The notes beneath the pieces were generated by a model. The model was given only the letters and a program-made list of their open reading frames with translations, was not told the DNA's origin and ran no database searches. Below are positions 23,031 to 35,365 of a stretch of 64,000 nucleotides of DNA, piece after piece. The DNA is from Erythroxylum novogranatense. Taxonomy: Eukaryota > Streptophyta > Magnoliopsida > Malpighiales > Erythroxylaceae. The DNA is taken from contig CM057224.1 of NCBI GenBank assembly GCA_029891385.1, positions 31,327,005 through 31,391,004 of the forward strand, in the 5' to 3' direction. Position numbers and translations under genes: made by a program. Within the stretch, counting starts at the first letter, position 1, and every line of letters begins with the position of its first letter.

Positions 23031-26000
23031 GCATGATTAGATTAATTAAGTAAGTTATGTTAGCATAAATTGAATTGAATTAATTAATGTGAGATAGCAT
23101 TAATAAGTTAGGTAAGAGTCAATAACATTTAATATGTTAGTTGGTTAGTTAGGTTAAGATTAAATGCAATGGGCTTATGTGGGCCTAAGCAAGTTGTAGT
23201 AGGAAAGAAAAGAGAAAATAAGATAGGCTTGAGAAATTGGTGGGCTTGAGTGGTTTAAAGAGGAAATAAGAAGGAAGAAGAAGAGGGGAGTGAGGCTTGC
23301 GCCTATGGGCTTAAGTTAAATGAAAGAAGTATAAAAGGGAAGGAGTTAAATGAATTAGTAGGAGAAGAAGAGAGGAAGCCAACGAAAATTAGAGGGAGAA
23401 GAGAAGAAGTGTCGTGGAAGGTGGAGAAAGAAGGAGAAAAGAAGAAAATCTTGGTTAGGGCTTGATTCTCCTTGAGATTTAGAGAGTGTTTGAAGAAAGT
23501 GCAAGAAGAAAAAGTGAAGAGGAGAAGCTAAGCTATCTTTTGAGCCAAGAAACTCTTGGGTTGAGTCAAGATCTAAGGTAAGTTATGTTTCAAGAGTTGG
23601 TTTTTAGATGGGTTTTGGTGTAGAAGGTTTAAGAATCAAGTAGGTTTAGTGATTCTCAAGCTAATTTCATGAAAGAGGTTTTATAGAATTTCTATTGGAT
23701 TTGTGTTAATTTGGGTTTTTATTTTCTCTTGAAGAAGAGCAAGAGAGAGGAGAAGAGCAAGAGGAAGAGCTCCATTTAGCAAGGATTTAGCAAGTATAAG
23801 GTGGGTTTCACTTTTATCTTTATGTTAGTAATGCTTTAAATACTATCTCAACTTAGGAAAATTAATGTTTTCCAACTATGGAATGAGTGTTGATTGAGTT
23901 TGAATTGTGTGTAAATTGAATTGTGATTGCCATTATGTGAGAATTTGATTAGTATATGATATTGCTTGAAATTGCCATGAATTGAATGAGCATGAATGAG
24001 ATCATGAAAGGTGAGCTAAGCATGAAATATACTATTTTCAAGAATCAGCTTTATGGATGTATGAAAATCCATTTTCAGAAAAATCAGTCAATGGACAAGA
24101 CAAGTCCAGTTTTATGCATGAAATTCAGTGTTATGTGGGTTAGTTAAGTCCACCAGCAGAGTCACGTGCACGTTGACCAGTATAGCCTTCGCCCGGCTGC
24201 CCGATTGTGGCATAGGATGTTCCTTTTTGGACTCCTCAGCATATGACTACACTTGTGTAGCTCATTAGTAACCCGTGGACTTTTCGAACCATCAGCTATG
24301 TGTTTACGTGTTAGCATATGTTTGCAAGAATGAGAATTACATGGAGCATGAACATTGTGTTTTGAGATTGATAAATTTCATGAAATGCATGATTGTATGA
24401 TTGCTATACAAATTGCTAAAAGTATGGTAAATGAAGCAATGTGGCTTATTAGCCTAAATATAAAAGTGTTACCCACGAGCGAAAGCTCACCCCCTCCAAT
24501 CCCGTCCCATCTCCAGGTGAAGATCGGGATCTCGAAGAATGAGCTCAAGGCATTACTCCAGAAATGATGATTTTTGTATTTCAAGTGATTTTTGTAACTC
24601 AATGCTTTAGATGCATTTTGAGCAAATGATGTTTTAGCAAGTTTGTATTTTTGGATTTGATGTAGTGGCTTAAAATGCCCTCTAAAGCTTTGTAATAACT
24701 CATATTTTTCATATGAAAAACAAGAATGTTAAGTTCTAAGGTATTTTGAGCAATTCATGTATGTTTTAAAACAATTGCATCATTGTATAGCTTGGATATG
24801 TTTAGAAAGCTAAGAGTGTGTTGTTGCTTTTGAAGTTGGTCTTTTGGGTTTGAATTATGTTGAATGAGGATGGATACTGAGTTTCATGCAGGTGGTTGAG
24901 CTAGAATTGAATTTGGGTAGTTGTAAATTCAAGGGAAGTGCTGTCAAATTTTCCTAAAAATTTAACAGAACTTTGCTTCAGTTTTAGACTCTCTTAGGGT
25001 TTCACTTAGATTGGGAAGTCTTCTTGAAAATTGTAGCTTAAGATTATACCTTTAAAATGGTGTATGATTTGTCTCATTTGGAGTTAGGTGTAAAAACTTA
25101 TGGGGGTAAAACCTATATCAGTTACTGTTCATTACTGTTACATTGGTCTTTAATGAGCAGTGTCCTTCGAATGAGTTTTTACCTTGTTTAATGATGGAGT
25201 TAGCCTTAGCATCCTTGATGAGAATTGTATTTCATCTTGTTATCTTTCCATGGAGGTATAGTATGCACTTATTGGAGCTAGGAATAAGAAGTTATGAGTG
25301 TTGAAAGATGATAGCTTCAGGTGGTTTTGAAGAAAGAGGCTTTGAAGTTTTGTAAAAAGGCGTGTCCATTAAACGGACATGAATGTCAATTAAACGGACA
25401 GCCTCAGGTGCAAAAACACCCCTTAATCTACCCGTGTCCGTTAGACGGACATGCATGTCCGTTTAACGGACATTTGCGAAGCATTTGGCACCCATCCACC
25501 CGAATGTGTCCGTTAAACGGACATGTCTGTCCGTTTAAAGGACAGCTACGGGAAAAATGACATTTTGGACTATGTTACAGGCCGAATTTGGTTTTTTTGT
25601 CTACATGAGAGTTGTAGATCTAGATGTCTACTTTCAAATGGTGAAAGAAAGAACACATTCCGACATCTAGATAAGAAGTTATGGCAATCGCGCCAAAAGA
25701 GTTTCAATGTGATTTTGGAAGTGACCATGGTCTAGTGTTTTGGGTATAATTCCCTCATACGACCTCCAATTGAGGTGAGGCTTAAACCATTGGATTCATA
25801 AGACATATATCCTTCACTCCATAAAATTTGGTACCATTTGGAGTTAGATTGAGGAAGTTATCATTAAAGGAAGTGAAAAGCCGGTTAAGAGAGCATGTTT
25901 CAGGTATGAACACCTTTGGGTATTTGAATCATATCTTGAGTTATATAACTCCGATTAAGGTGATTCTTGCCTCTATTCGAACGTGAGGATTTAAGCTATA

Positions 26001-26168
26001 TTTGACATGAGCAATTCAATATGTGATTACGATGTTTAGGTAGTGTGCGCTCATCACTTTTATGGAACAGCAGCGAATAGCACTGCAATGAATTAAGCGC
26101 AAGGTTTCAGGAATACGGAAGTTAGGTTGTATGTAGTTGGGGTCCGGTCTCAGGGCCGGGTTCTGACA
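23002..26168 (+). repeat. Tekay element 3' LTR, 3167 bp
   Basis: Starts TGTTAGCCCC and ends GGGTTCTGACA. It is a near copy of 15695-18847, with TATAAAA at 23330-23336 and the palindrome array at 25363-25544. It is followed by target duplication GTACG at 26169-26173. Confidence 0.95.
25363..25544. repeat. Paired-palindrome array in 3' LTR
   Basis: Starts at 25363, 25384, 25435, 25456, 25507 and 25528, so the 21 and 72 bp spacing is the same as in the 5' LTR. The base changes fall at different positions from those in the 5' copy; for example the first unit here is TGTCCATTAAACGGACA while the fifth is perfect. The C-P-L-N-G-H frame remains open here too (25321-25560). Confidence 0.95.
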
Positions 26169-26173
26169 GTACG
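26169..26173. repeat. Target site duplication GTACG (right)
   Basis: Pairs with 15690-15694. Confidence 0.95.
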
Positions 26174-27370
26174 ATACTCTCTTGTCATATTCAACCACTT
26201 CTATGCAAGGTAACACTGAAATAACACCAAAGCAACATCCTAGTAACCATTCCACATCCAACTGAATCTTTTTATCCATTCAAACATACACACAAAGAGA
26301 AATTAGACTAAGTGTAGTCCTAAACTTTAAATTTGGCAAAAGTAGTTTTTCTAATGCCTTTCCTTCCCTTCTTCTTTGGCTTTGTTTGACTCACCAAATG
26401 AAAACTGATGAAATGAAAAAGGTGAAATGGAGAGGGGGAAAAAATCTGAAGTTAACACCCTCAAAGTGTTGTCCATCTCCCAAAGTTTTGTCTATCTTCT
26501 GTCTCTATATGCCTTTTCATGAATTTTCTAGTATTAAACATATATTTCAATCCTATTAGACCAAGTGTTACAATCCTATTAGACCATGTGTTACGATTCT
26601 ATTGGACCATGTGTGATAATTATATTGGATACACACAAGCTTTAATCTTATTGGTCACACATGCTTTACTCCAATTGATCCATGTGTTAACTTTAGAAAA
26701 ATCACATATTGATCCTTATTCTTCCTTTAATTCCCATATTGGCCTATGATCTTATCAATTAATTTCATTCCCCTATGTCTTAAGTTTGTAATGGCATCAA
26801 TTTCATGCAATTTGGTTAATCACATCTAAAGTTTTACTAAAAAACTACAAGTTGTTTGAAAATAAGGATAATAGCCAGAACTCAACTTCAAACCAGATTT
26901 CAAAAATCTTATAGGCAGAATCAAATTTCAATACTACATAAAATTTTTAGAGCTATGTCTCTAGTTTAAAAATCAATTAAGTTATCCAATTTGTAGGTCT
27001 AAAGGCCAAGATATGTCTAAATTATAGAAGTTTATTCAGTGAAACCTATTCATCCAGTGAGGTACACATCCCAAATCAACTAACTTTGGTCTTAACATAT
27101 ATAAGCAATGCAACAACAAATCCAATTTAAGCAACAAAATTCCATAAAGCAAATAGGATTCTTCTTCTACAAATTCCCCCCACATCACGTTATAAATCCA
27201 AGCAAACATATCAAAAATTCCTGTATGAAATAGCCATGTCAAAATGAACAAATTATTCATTTACCCATGTCTTTCACATTAAGTACCATTACGTCTCTTA
27301 CTATACTTAGATGCACTTAATTCATTATATTCACTTCTTAATACACCCTAGACATGTTATATATGTTGGG
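26174..27370 (-). mobile_element. Older decayed LTR element, right part
   Basis: Continues the host sequence of the Tekay insertion. It is AT-rich with LTR-like texture on the minus strand and no recognised coding. It includes a 23-bp tandem repeat at 26548-26640. Confidence 0.3.
26548..26640. repeat. 23-bp tandem repeat
   Basis: CAATCCTATTAGACCAAGTG plus TTA repeats from 26548, 26571 and 26594, then fades over one or two more diverged copies. The period is 23 bp. Confidence 0.8.
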
Positions 27371-27389
27371 GGCTTACAAATTCGAAATT

Positions 27390-28170
27390 GTCCATTTGTA
27401 TATTTTGAACAACTGCGAGAAAGTTGATATATAAATGGAGTATGGTATTGCTTTTGATTCAAATGATCATATTAGAATTTACTGATTGAATCTCATTACC
27501 TTATCATTATTTTCTTTTTTAAATAGAGAGCAAAAAGAGTCCATTCATAGAAAATGGTTTATTAATGTTAAAGAAAGACATAAGCTTAAGTTTGTATCAT
27601 GATTTAGAAATCAAACAAGTAACATATTGATTACATATTAAGAACTTATGACAATTTTTATGTTAGATTAACTTATAATTTCATTTTGTCATACAAATGA
27701 TACAGTTCCCTAATCGTAATGTACAAGAGGCAACAATAGCATTATAAAATTTGGCATGTGTGCCTTATATTTTTGGGAAAATTTATACAGGTTATATTGT
27801 TAATAGGGTGAGATTTCACATACAAGACTGAAACAATCAACTTAGATGCCAAAATTATGGGCTTGTTGTAGATGTATATCATGATGATGATTTTATTAAC
27901 TTCTACGATGTCATCTCTGAAATAGTATAGTTGCACTACACCAAGGAAAAGAAGGTTATTCTATTTAAGTACAAATGATTTAATCTTACTAATATGAAAG
28001 TGAACGGGAATATTACTACCATCAATGTTAGTAAGACATGATATAATAATGACCCTTATGTCCTTGCAAGTTAAGTAAAGCAAGTTTTCTACATTAACGA
28101 TACTATATTAGGTGGCAATTGGAAGGTTGTTCAAAATTTTCAACATCAAAATGTCTTCAATTCATAGAGG
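27390..28170 (+). pseudogene. CACTA transposase C-terminal region (DUF4216-like), broken
   Basis: LYILNNCEKVDI at about 27395-27430 fits the spacer after the TNP2-type transposase. Next comes YTGYIVNRVRFHIQD (about 27786-27830) and, in the same general order, NYGLVVDVYHDDD, KKVILFKY, NDPYVLAS and VFYINDTILGGNWKVVQNFQ (to about 28145). These are hallmark words of the DUF4216 region in plant CACTA elements. Several in-frame stops and register changes show decay. The CACTACA at 27934 is inside this coding remnant, not an element terminus. Confidence 0.6.
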
Positions 28171-29299
28171 ATGAAGATGAAGTATATCAAGAGTTTGAAT
28201 CAAAGTTTAATAATGAAGTCATTCGAATAGAAGAAGCAAATATATCATTATTCCATAGGAGAGATGTTGATCCCATTATAGTATGCATTGATTAAGTCTA
28301 AGTCAATCTTATCATACGAATAGATGAAGACTATACTCAGGGTGAGTTAAATGACAATGATGATACTTTGATCGAATATTAATGATGAAGAGTCCAATGA
28401 TAATGTAATTAATGATGATGATTTTCAAAATATTGATGATATAATTGAAGGTAAATAAATTGTTTATATTCTCTAAAATGCTACGTTGATGTTTGAGTTA
28501 TGTTAGTTCTAATTATTGATATATCAGTTATGGTAATACATATTATTGATGTTTTACTTATGTTTATGAAGAATGTTGGCGTTTTTCTTATGTTTATGTG
28601 GATTGTTGGTGTTTGCATTATGTATATGGAATGTTGGTGTTTGATTTCTGTTATGCAGAATGTTATTGTATGTTTTATGTTATACAAACTTTTGGTGTGT
28701 GTTTGAGTTATGTTTTGTGGATTTATGCTATTGAGTTATGTTATATGGGATGTTGTTTGGTATTTTAGTTATGTTATGTGGAATGTTAGTGTGTGTTTTA
28801 CATTATGCAGAATGTTGTTATGTTTTTGAGTTATGTTATACAAAATATTAGTGTGCCGTTTAGTTTTTTCATGAGGAATGTTGGTGTATATTTCAGTTAT
28901 GTTTCAGTGGCACATTAGTCTTTAAGTTGTGTTTATGTGGAATGTTCAAGTTTGACTTGTGTTTATTACAAAACGTTCATGTTTAACTTATATTTTTATA
29001 ATGTTATTGTTTGATTAATATTAATATGGAATGTTGATGTTTGACTAAAGATTATGCGTAATGTTGATATTTCATTTATAGATATTCAATACAATATCGT
29101 CTGGAAATAAAATAACTACCACCAATTCCATCCACCGATGAAGTCAATCAAAAATAACCTCTATCTACCTCAATTAGTGCTTAAGGATCTTCAAGTCTAT
29201 TATTGTTAACCACCTATAATTATAGTTATGCTCAATTATATATGGACATGTTTAATGTGTTTTTTCTTATCATTGTCCTTTTATTGTCAGGTTCCAATA

Positions 29300-30560
29300 C
29301 CAGTATAAGAAAAAGAGGTAGAGGTATCACTAAAGGTGCTAAGTTGTAATGCGTGAATGTTACAATGAGCAACAAGTTTTTGTGTATATTGACCCTACGT
29401 AATGTCATCCTATTGACAAGATCCAATCAACAAAGTTATTTAGTGAGTTTGTAGTCATTGTCAGGAATGAATTGCCTTGCCTTCAGCATGCTAGGCAGTT
29501 GAAGGAAGACAATTTGCTCTAAAATGTTTTGGATAAACTTTCAACAATTTTTCAATTTGTTTTATTTTATGAAAATTTATTTTACTTATTTAAAGAGCAA
29601 GTTAATATATACGTGTTGTTCACAAATGAAGCTTAATATCATCGATATAAAAAACCTTGAAGTTTCAAGCTGTGTGAGTTCAGTGTTGAAACAAAAGGGC
29701 AAAGGATCGATCATTGTTATTGACTTCATAAATACTATAAGTCTTTTCCTTTGGATGAGAAGGCAAAGAGACATGCTCCAGAATGGGTGACTCTAAAAAA
29801 ATGAAGTATAATGAATGAGTATTGGGCCTCTGTGAAGGTTAGGGTTTGTCTTCTTTCTCTTCACATTTGCTTCCATTAATTTTGCTTTTGCATTTAATGA
29901 CTATTTCTTTTCTTTATTTTTGAAAAGTGTGAGAAATCCATTATTAATAGAGGAATAATGAAAACTCCTTACAATACCAACTCCAAATCATTTGTTGTTA
30001 TACAACAAGAATTTGTAAGTTCTTTGTTTACAAGTTATTATTATATTAGTAAATTCAATAGAATTTATTATGTTTCAATTTGTTTAATTCATATAACATA
30101 GTCAAATTCAACTAAATGGAGAAGAGTGTGATAGGATCACACTCTATAAACTGACACATCATAAGGAAGGTGAAGGTTGGAACTCTGAAGAAACATAAAT
30201 AGTTATGAAAGTATAAAAATTTTAATTTTAGTGTTTATTTATTTATGTAATGCTAACTATAAATATTTGAATTACATCTCGATATTATGTTTTAAATTAT
30301 AGGATAAGATGCAGAAGTTGTTGCAGAGATCATTATCTAATGAAAATGAGCCCAATATGGATGACATTTGTAATAACGTCCTTGGAACAAGATCAGGGTA
30401 TGTCAAAGGTCTTGGGTATGGCCTAAGCGAATTGGTTCATCATTGTTACCACCAACATATGCAACGACACTTCAAGAGGAAAACCGGTCACTTAAGACTC
30501 AGTTACAACATAATGAAAAAAAAAGATAGATTGTATTGGAGAAAAATTACAACTGAATGA
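29300..30560 (+). pseudogene. CACTA second protein (Transposase_24-like), broken
   Basis: Starts with a basic stretch RKRGRGITKGAKL near 29308. It continues with NTNSKSFVVIQQE (about 29967-30010), matching the place where the family has a TxSKSF motif. The last piece, 30309-30560, contains DDICNNVLGTRSGYVKGLG, the clear C-terminal signature of this plant transposon protein family. Stops and AT-rich insertions, possibly old introns, separate the pieces. The function of this second CACTA protein is thought to be DNA binding during transposition. Confidence 0.6.
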
Positions 30561-31345
30561 GCAAAAATTAGATTGTACTGAAAGAGAGTTGACCAAGCTT
30601 AAAATGGGTCAAACTATGTATGTAGTAGTGACGATGAGAGTCTTAGTTTGTCCATCAATTTTTTTAACTTTTGTAATTAGCGTTTAATTACATTTTATTT
30701 CTATAAAATGCATTTAATTTTAATTGTAAAACTTTTTATTTTATTTTACTTAATTATTATTCAAACAATGTTACCAACAACAACTCGAAATGTTAATTAT
30801 AATTCAAACCATGTTAAAAACAATAACATGAATTAAAAATGTTATTAATAATTATAATTAAATGATAAATTGGTAATAAGAAATTATAGATAAAAATTTG
30901 TCACTAAAACTTTTTAGCTACAAATATAAAATCATCGCCAAATCTTTTTACCTACGTTCCCTAAAAACGTCTCTATTAACATTTAGCTATGTTTCCAAAA
31001 ACATAACTAAATATTTTCTATTATGCAAATAAATCATCGCTAAAAATTATTACCTATGCCTAAGCTAATAAGGCTAATTACATTTAGCTATAAAAATAAA
31101 ACGTCTTAATATGTCATTTACGACAATTTTATTCCTCCTCGTCTATTTTTTTTTGTGACGGACGTGTGATTGTAGTAAAATCATTTGAGTAAGGATTTGA
31201 AGAGACTGTTGCAAATAATTATTTGCTACCGGGTTTTTGCGATCATTTGTTCAACAATTATTTACTGTTGTAGAAATTTTTTTACGATATATATTATCCT
31301 TCAGTGAAAAAATTTGTCGTTACCAAAATTGTGTTCTCTTGTAGC

Positions 31346-32318
31346 AATTTAAAGAGGTACAAGTATATGTCTGTGTAAAGCATCATAGACAAGAATATCA
31401 AGAACATTTCATGTTTGAAGTTTGCCACCCAAATATATAAAAGCAACATAAGGAAATAATGATCTAACTTGGATATTTTTGGGTTCATGTAAGGAAAAAC
31501 AAAAGGTTTACAAAGCAGAATTTGTAATTCTTTGTTTAGGAAAGTTCAACGATATCTCCAACATTCCAAACTTTCCTCCTAATAAGGGTCTTGAGGCATT
31601 CCAAGGCAAGGTAATACATTTTAAGGACTATGTTGCGATGAAATAAGAAATAGCTAATAGATTCATCAAAGGCAAAAGGGTTGTGGTCGTTGGTCTCCAG
31701 AAATTTGCATTAGATATCACTATAAAATGTTGTGTTGCAAATTGTATGCACCTGTTAATAGTCTCGGGACATGAAAGAGTTAATTCCTTAGGATGAACTT
31801 TGAAATCTGATTTATGATTTCTTTTAAGGTTGGAACTTCCATGCATATTATTATACAGGATGGCACGATGGAACCTCCCTAATTACCTTCTATGGGGAGT
31901 TCCTCTATCTTATTTGTATGTTAATGGCTCCTTTGAGCTTTTGGTTCATAAACTTGGTGAAGGCTTCCTTTATAGCCATATTCCTTACACCAGTGGTATT
32001 TAACATATTTAAAATATAATTGTCTTTTGATATTTACTTTCAAGTATACACTCTCTTACTAATGTACTTGATTTTGATCTATAACGAATCCACAGAAATG
32101 GATATTTTCCAAGTTTGTTAAGATCTACATTAAGTGGAAGCTTCCTTTGGCCAAGTTTGGCATGGTATCAAACCATAGTTTCCTTCAAGAAATCAGTTCT
32201 TGTCCAATATCAATATTGCCAGAGAAATTTTATGACAGAGTCGAAGAGGGATTCATGATTTTAATGAAATCATAAAGTATTGCCTTCTATGAAAATGGCA
32301 TGTGTATAAACGGTAAGA
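31346..32318 (+). pseudogene. Plant flavin-containing monooxygenase pseudogene fragment
   Basis: A cellular gene fragment of the plant FMO family, flavoproteins that oxygenate N- or S-containing substrates with NADPH. Visible pieces are VYKAEFVILCLGKFNDISNI (from about 31508), GKVIHFKDYVAMK then stop TAA at 31644-31646, and RVVVVGLQKFALDI (about 31677-31718), the second Rossmann/NADPH motif. Then come WNLPNYLLWGVPLSYLY and ELLVHKLGEGFLYS (about 31870-31980). A probable intron follows, with acceptor CAG near 32095, and then WIFSKFVKIYIKWKLPLAKF through LPEKFYDRVEEG (about 32100-32250). The N-terminal half with the FAD motif is absent, apparently lost at the CACTA junction. Frameshifts near 31720-31860 and the stops rule out function. 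Confidence 0.75.
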
Positions 32319-32355
32319 GTATCCATATAAAGACTTAATGTAGTCATATATACGA

Positions 32356-32386
32356 TTAACTAGAGGTGGGACCCACCTCTAGTTAA
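32356..32386. repeat. Perfect 15-bp inverted repeat with 1-nt centre
   Basis: Arms TTAACTAGAGGTGGG and CCCACCTCTAGTTAA flank a single A. Transcribed, it could not form a loop this tight without opening several pairs, so it is more likely a DNA-binding palindrome or a remnant of an insertion end. It lies between the FMO remnant and the caulimovirid-like insert. Confidence 0.95.
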
Positions 32387-32839
32387 ACGCCTCCCAAAAA
32401 TGCAGGTATATATGAACTATACCCCTCATCATTTCTAGTCTTAAGATGTAATTATAACACTTTATCTTATTCTAATATTACTGACTATAGAAAAATTTTC
32501 AAAATGTCTTATTTATTATTTAGACAAACACTTGAAAAACCATACAAAAAATTTCCCAGCCAAACCTGCCATGAAATGACATTTCGTCAACTTCTAAACC
32601 TTTACAAATCAATACACCACCAATTTCTCCACCAAAAGAAAGACTCCCAAGAAAAAAGTACCCATACCCAACCAAGCGTAACTACTCTTTAACTAGCTCC
32701 AAATAGTTTTAAAGGTCACAAAGTTCTTAATAGCTTTAACAATGAGATTGACAGCCAAGATTCTAATTAGTTTATTAAAAAAAATTAAAAAGATCTAAAT
32801 AGCTTGCAGAACTCACACAACTATACCAAATGATGATGG
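32387..32839. other. Sequence between FMO remnant and caulimovirid-like insert
   Basis: The short frame 32504-32692 has no recognised domain. It may be the outer part of the caulimovirid-like insert, but nothing proves it. Confidence 0.3.
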
Positions 32840-33869
32840 TTATTCCATACTTTCTTAACCATATATAGAAGTTGAACCTGAGTTTGATGATGTTGAGTTA
32901 ACGGCTAAACTAGTCAAACCACAAGTAACTCCTATCACTAAACCTACTTTAGGACCATGGCTCAATTTTGATGATGTCCCATCAATAAAATTGAGAAATC
33001 AAATATATGAATTTAGTTCCTGAATAGATCTTCAAATGATAAGGCTAGATATTTCTCTTTAAAAACTATTGACAAAATTTATCTCCATAATGACAACAAC
33101 TTTAAGAGAATAATTCCAAAGCCTTAGTTAATATAGACACATAAAAGTCTTACAACTATCAAAAGCTTGTTCTTTATTAGGAATGATCCATAAAAAATTT
33201 ATTGGAGATTTTAAGCTCTTTGATCAACAAAGCAAACATGAGTACTTTGAAATAAAATGTTACTCAAAGAACATGAAAGAATTACAACAACATTTTTAGA
33301 GAATGTCTGAAATATATTATATGCTCAATGGCTTTAATTATGTTAATCTTCAATATACATTCATTACCTCCCTTCCTGATGAGTTACAACCATAAGTACA
33401 AAGAACTATCAATTCTCTTTACAAAGACATGTCTAAAATCTCTCTTAAAGAAATCTACTAATTAGCTTTGGTGACACAGGACAAATTATGTGAACAACGC
33501 AACTTCTTCATAGCTAAGCTAAAAGGTGGACCTCAACTCAAGAAAAAAAAATGAAAATATATGGAGAGATATGCATGTAACATAAAAAAGGGAGAAACAC
33601 TTCAAAAGAAAGCCATTACGAGTTCATCCTTTCAATAGAAGGAGGAAAAAGAGGATAAAATTCTTCAAGAGGCATTCTTTTGAAACTATAAAGCTAGATT
33701 GGTGTTACTTTTATGGACAACAAGGTCATTATGTAAAAAGGTGCCCTAAGAAGACCAAAAAGGATATAAAAATCCTATAATCCATTGAAGTTATGATGCC
33801 CATAAGAGATGATGAGGACATCGAGTCTCTTTTTGAAGAACAATCTAGTGAAGATGAAGAGACACTGCT
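32840..33869 (+). pseudogene. Endogenous pararetrovirus-like capsid region, decayed
   Basis: A degraded plus-strand coding stretch with many stops, resembling the capsid-protein part of plant caulimovirid insertions that are common in plant genomes. A conserved Trp- and Tyr-rich core lies about 32920-33480, followed by a lysine-rich stretch. A zinc knuckle follows with Cys at 33703-33705, His at 33727-33729 and Cys at 33742-33744; the second Cys position is Tyr (TAT, 33712-33714). Acidic residues follow (33810-33865). No reverse transcriptase or movement-protein region was recognised. The main alternative is a gag remnant of an unusual LTR retrotransposon. It is far too damaged to be expressed. 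Confidence 0.5.
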
Positions 33870-34207
33870 TGTGCTACCTAATCGTGGCTTTGTCGATTCG
33901 ACCTTACGATCGATCCTTGGAAACTAGTCAAAAATAATTTATACCAAGGATTGCAGTATAGGTTGCAACCTCGGGTCGTCTCACTTAATCAGAACCTAAT
34001 GAAATGGACCTAAACTAACCTATATGTCATAAAATGCAAGTGAAATCAGTGAGGAAAAGGGGGTTTTGTTTAAAAACATTAACTACACTAAAAAGCATGT
34101 AAAAAGTATTTTTGGATTTTTTTGAAAATAGAAAAAGAAAATACTAAAACAAGTGATAAAATCCTCTTGAAAACGAGCCTTGGCTATCACAGTTCAAAAC
34201 TAAGTGT

Positions 34208-34622
34208 GAATGGTAAACCTTAAAGAACTCACTCTAAGTCCAGGGTCTTAATTAATGGACTCCTGTCACTCTCGACTCCATTTCTCAAGACCCCATTGAG
34301 TGCTCTTGAGCCTCAGAACCTTAAAGGACTCTTTAAGTCAAGGATCTTGATCAATGAACTCCATTGTTCAAGATCCCGTTAAGCTCATCTTAGTGTGTGC
34401 GGTGGGATTAGAAATCACTAAGTTTGAATGGTAAACCTTAAAGAACTATCTTTAAGTCCAGGATCTTGATTAATGGACTCCTGTCACTCTCGATTCTATT
34501 TCTCAAGATCCCATTGAGTGCTCTTAAGCCTCAGAACCTTAAAGGATTCTTTAAGTCCAAGGCTTTAATCAATGAACTCCATTGCTTAAAACCTTGTTAA
34601 AAGCATCTTAGTGTGTGCGGTG
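34208..34622. repeat. 217-bp tandem duplication with internal half-repeats
   Basis: Copies start GAATGGTAAACCTTAAAGAAC at 34208 and 34425. Each contains two diverged halves of about 105 bp built on CCTTAAAG..CTC..TTAAGTC..AAT.AACTCC, so four related units lie head to tail. Both copies end with CATCTTAGTGTGTGCGGTGG. Confidence 0.9.
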
Positions 34623-35365
34623 GATTTGCCAATGCAATGGGTCAAATGAAATCTAGCATCAACTCAATATCAAACACAATCAAGCGATAAAAGAGAATCG
34701 ACAAGATCACAAGTTGACATATATGAGACTTCATATATTTAAGCACAGAATTCTATATAAACAAATCTACACACCTTACATTGTTCAACGCTTAATTAAA
34801 CTCTAATTAAGCTAATCTAACTACAAAGCAATAAACCCCAACTCGGCTGTTCATAACAATGTAGTTAAATGTGACAATGTAAACTACCAGTCCAAACAAC
34901 GCATTAAATGTCCAACATTTTACTATAATCAAATAGCTTCACTACAAATTACAAACCCTAGACCTAGGAATTTATAAATCATAGATAAACTATAGATTAA
35001 GCTACTCCCCTTGAAAGCTCGGTGAACTCCAGCCATCACTGCATCTTCAACAGGAAAGAAATGCCAAGCCACACATAGCAACCGGAACCTTCACAACTCG
35101 TGATGAATCCAAGCTACTATGATGGAGTCGACAGTAAAAATGGGCAACAAAACCTATGTGAAATTATCCCCAGGGAACCCTGGGTGGTGGACGATGTTGC
35201 TTCCTCTTCTTCTCTCTTCGCTCGTCTCCCTTCTCTCTGTCGTATGTCGATCCCCAGAAGATGATGCCCGTTCTAACCTAATTCAGCAATATTTAAGGGA
35301 TGGTTCACGGGCCAGGTCAGTACAGTGAGTGATTTTTTCATTTAAAGTCCGAATACCCGTCTGGA

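Larger units (their letters stand above)
15695..26168 (+). mobile_element. Tekay/Del-type chromovirus (Ty3/gypsy), 10.5 kb, defective
   Basis: A full-length insertion with LTRs of 3153 bp (15695-18847) and 3167 bp (23002-26168), 5-bp target duplications, a primer site, a polypurine tract and a gag-pol core of only 4154 bp. Domain order is gag with zinc knuckle, protease, reverse transcriptase, integrase and chromodomain, typical of a chromovirus. The long LTRs and the type of C-terminal chromodomain suggest the Tekay/Del clade. The copy cannot work alone: gag is frameshifted, the first catalytic Asp of reverse transcriptase is Asn, almost all of RNase H is deleted and pol has two in-frame stops. 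The LTRs remain very similar, so insertion is fairly recent compared with its neighbours. The two LTRs make up about 60% of its length. Confidence 0.95.
27380..31345 (+). mobile_element. Decayed CACTA (En/Spm-type) DNA transposon
   Basis: A plus-strand remnant holding the end of a transposase-type gene (27390-28170), an acidic linker, a second gene with Transposase_24-like motifs (29300-30560) and a non-coding right end with short repeats such as AGCTA/TAGCGATGA-like words (30880-31330). The right edge is tentatively TTCTCTTGTAGC at 31334-31345, a decayed form of the CACTA terminus. The left terminus was not found. All coding is broken by stops. Confidence 0.6.

Noticed and set aside
27934..27950. 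CACTACACCAAGGAAAAG as a CACTA transposon terminus
   Set aside because: It falls inside the DUF4216-like coding remnant, where flanking words on both sides continue the same domain, so it is coding sequence that happens to spell CACTACA.
35119..35328. 69-codon frame with a hydrophobic segment in the solo LTR
   Set aside because: No homology recognised, no supporting gene structure and located in LTR sequence.
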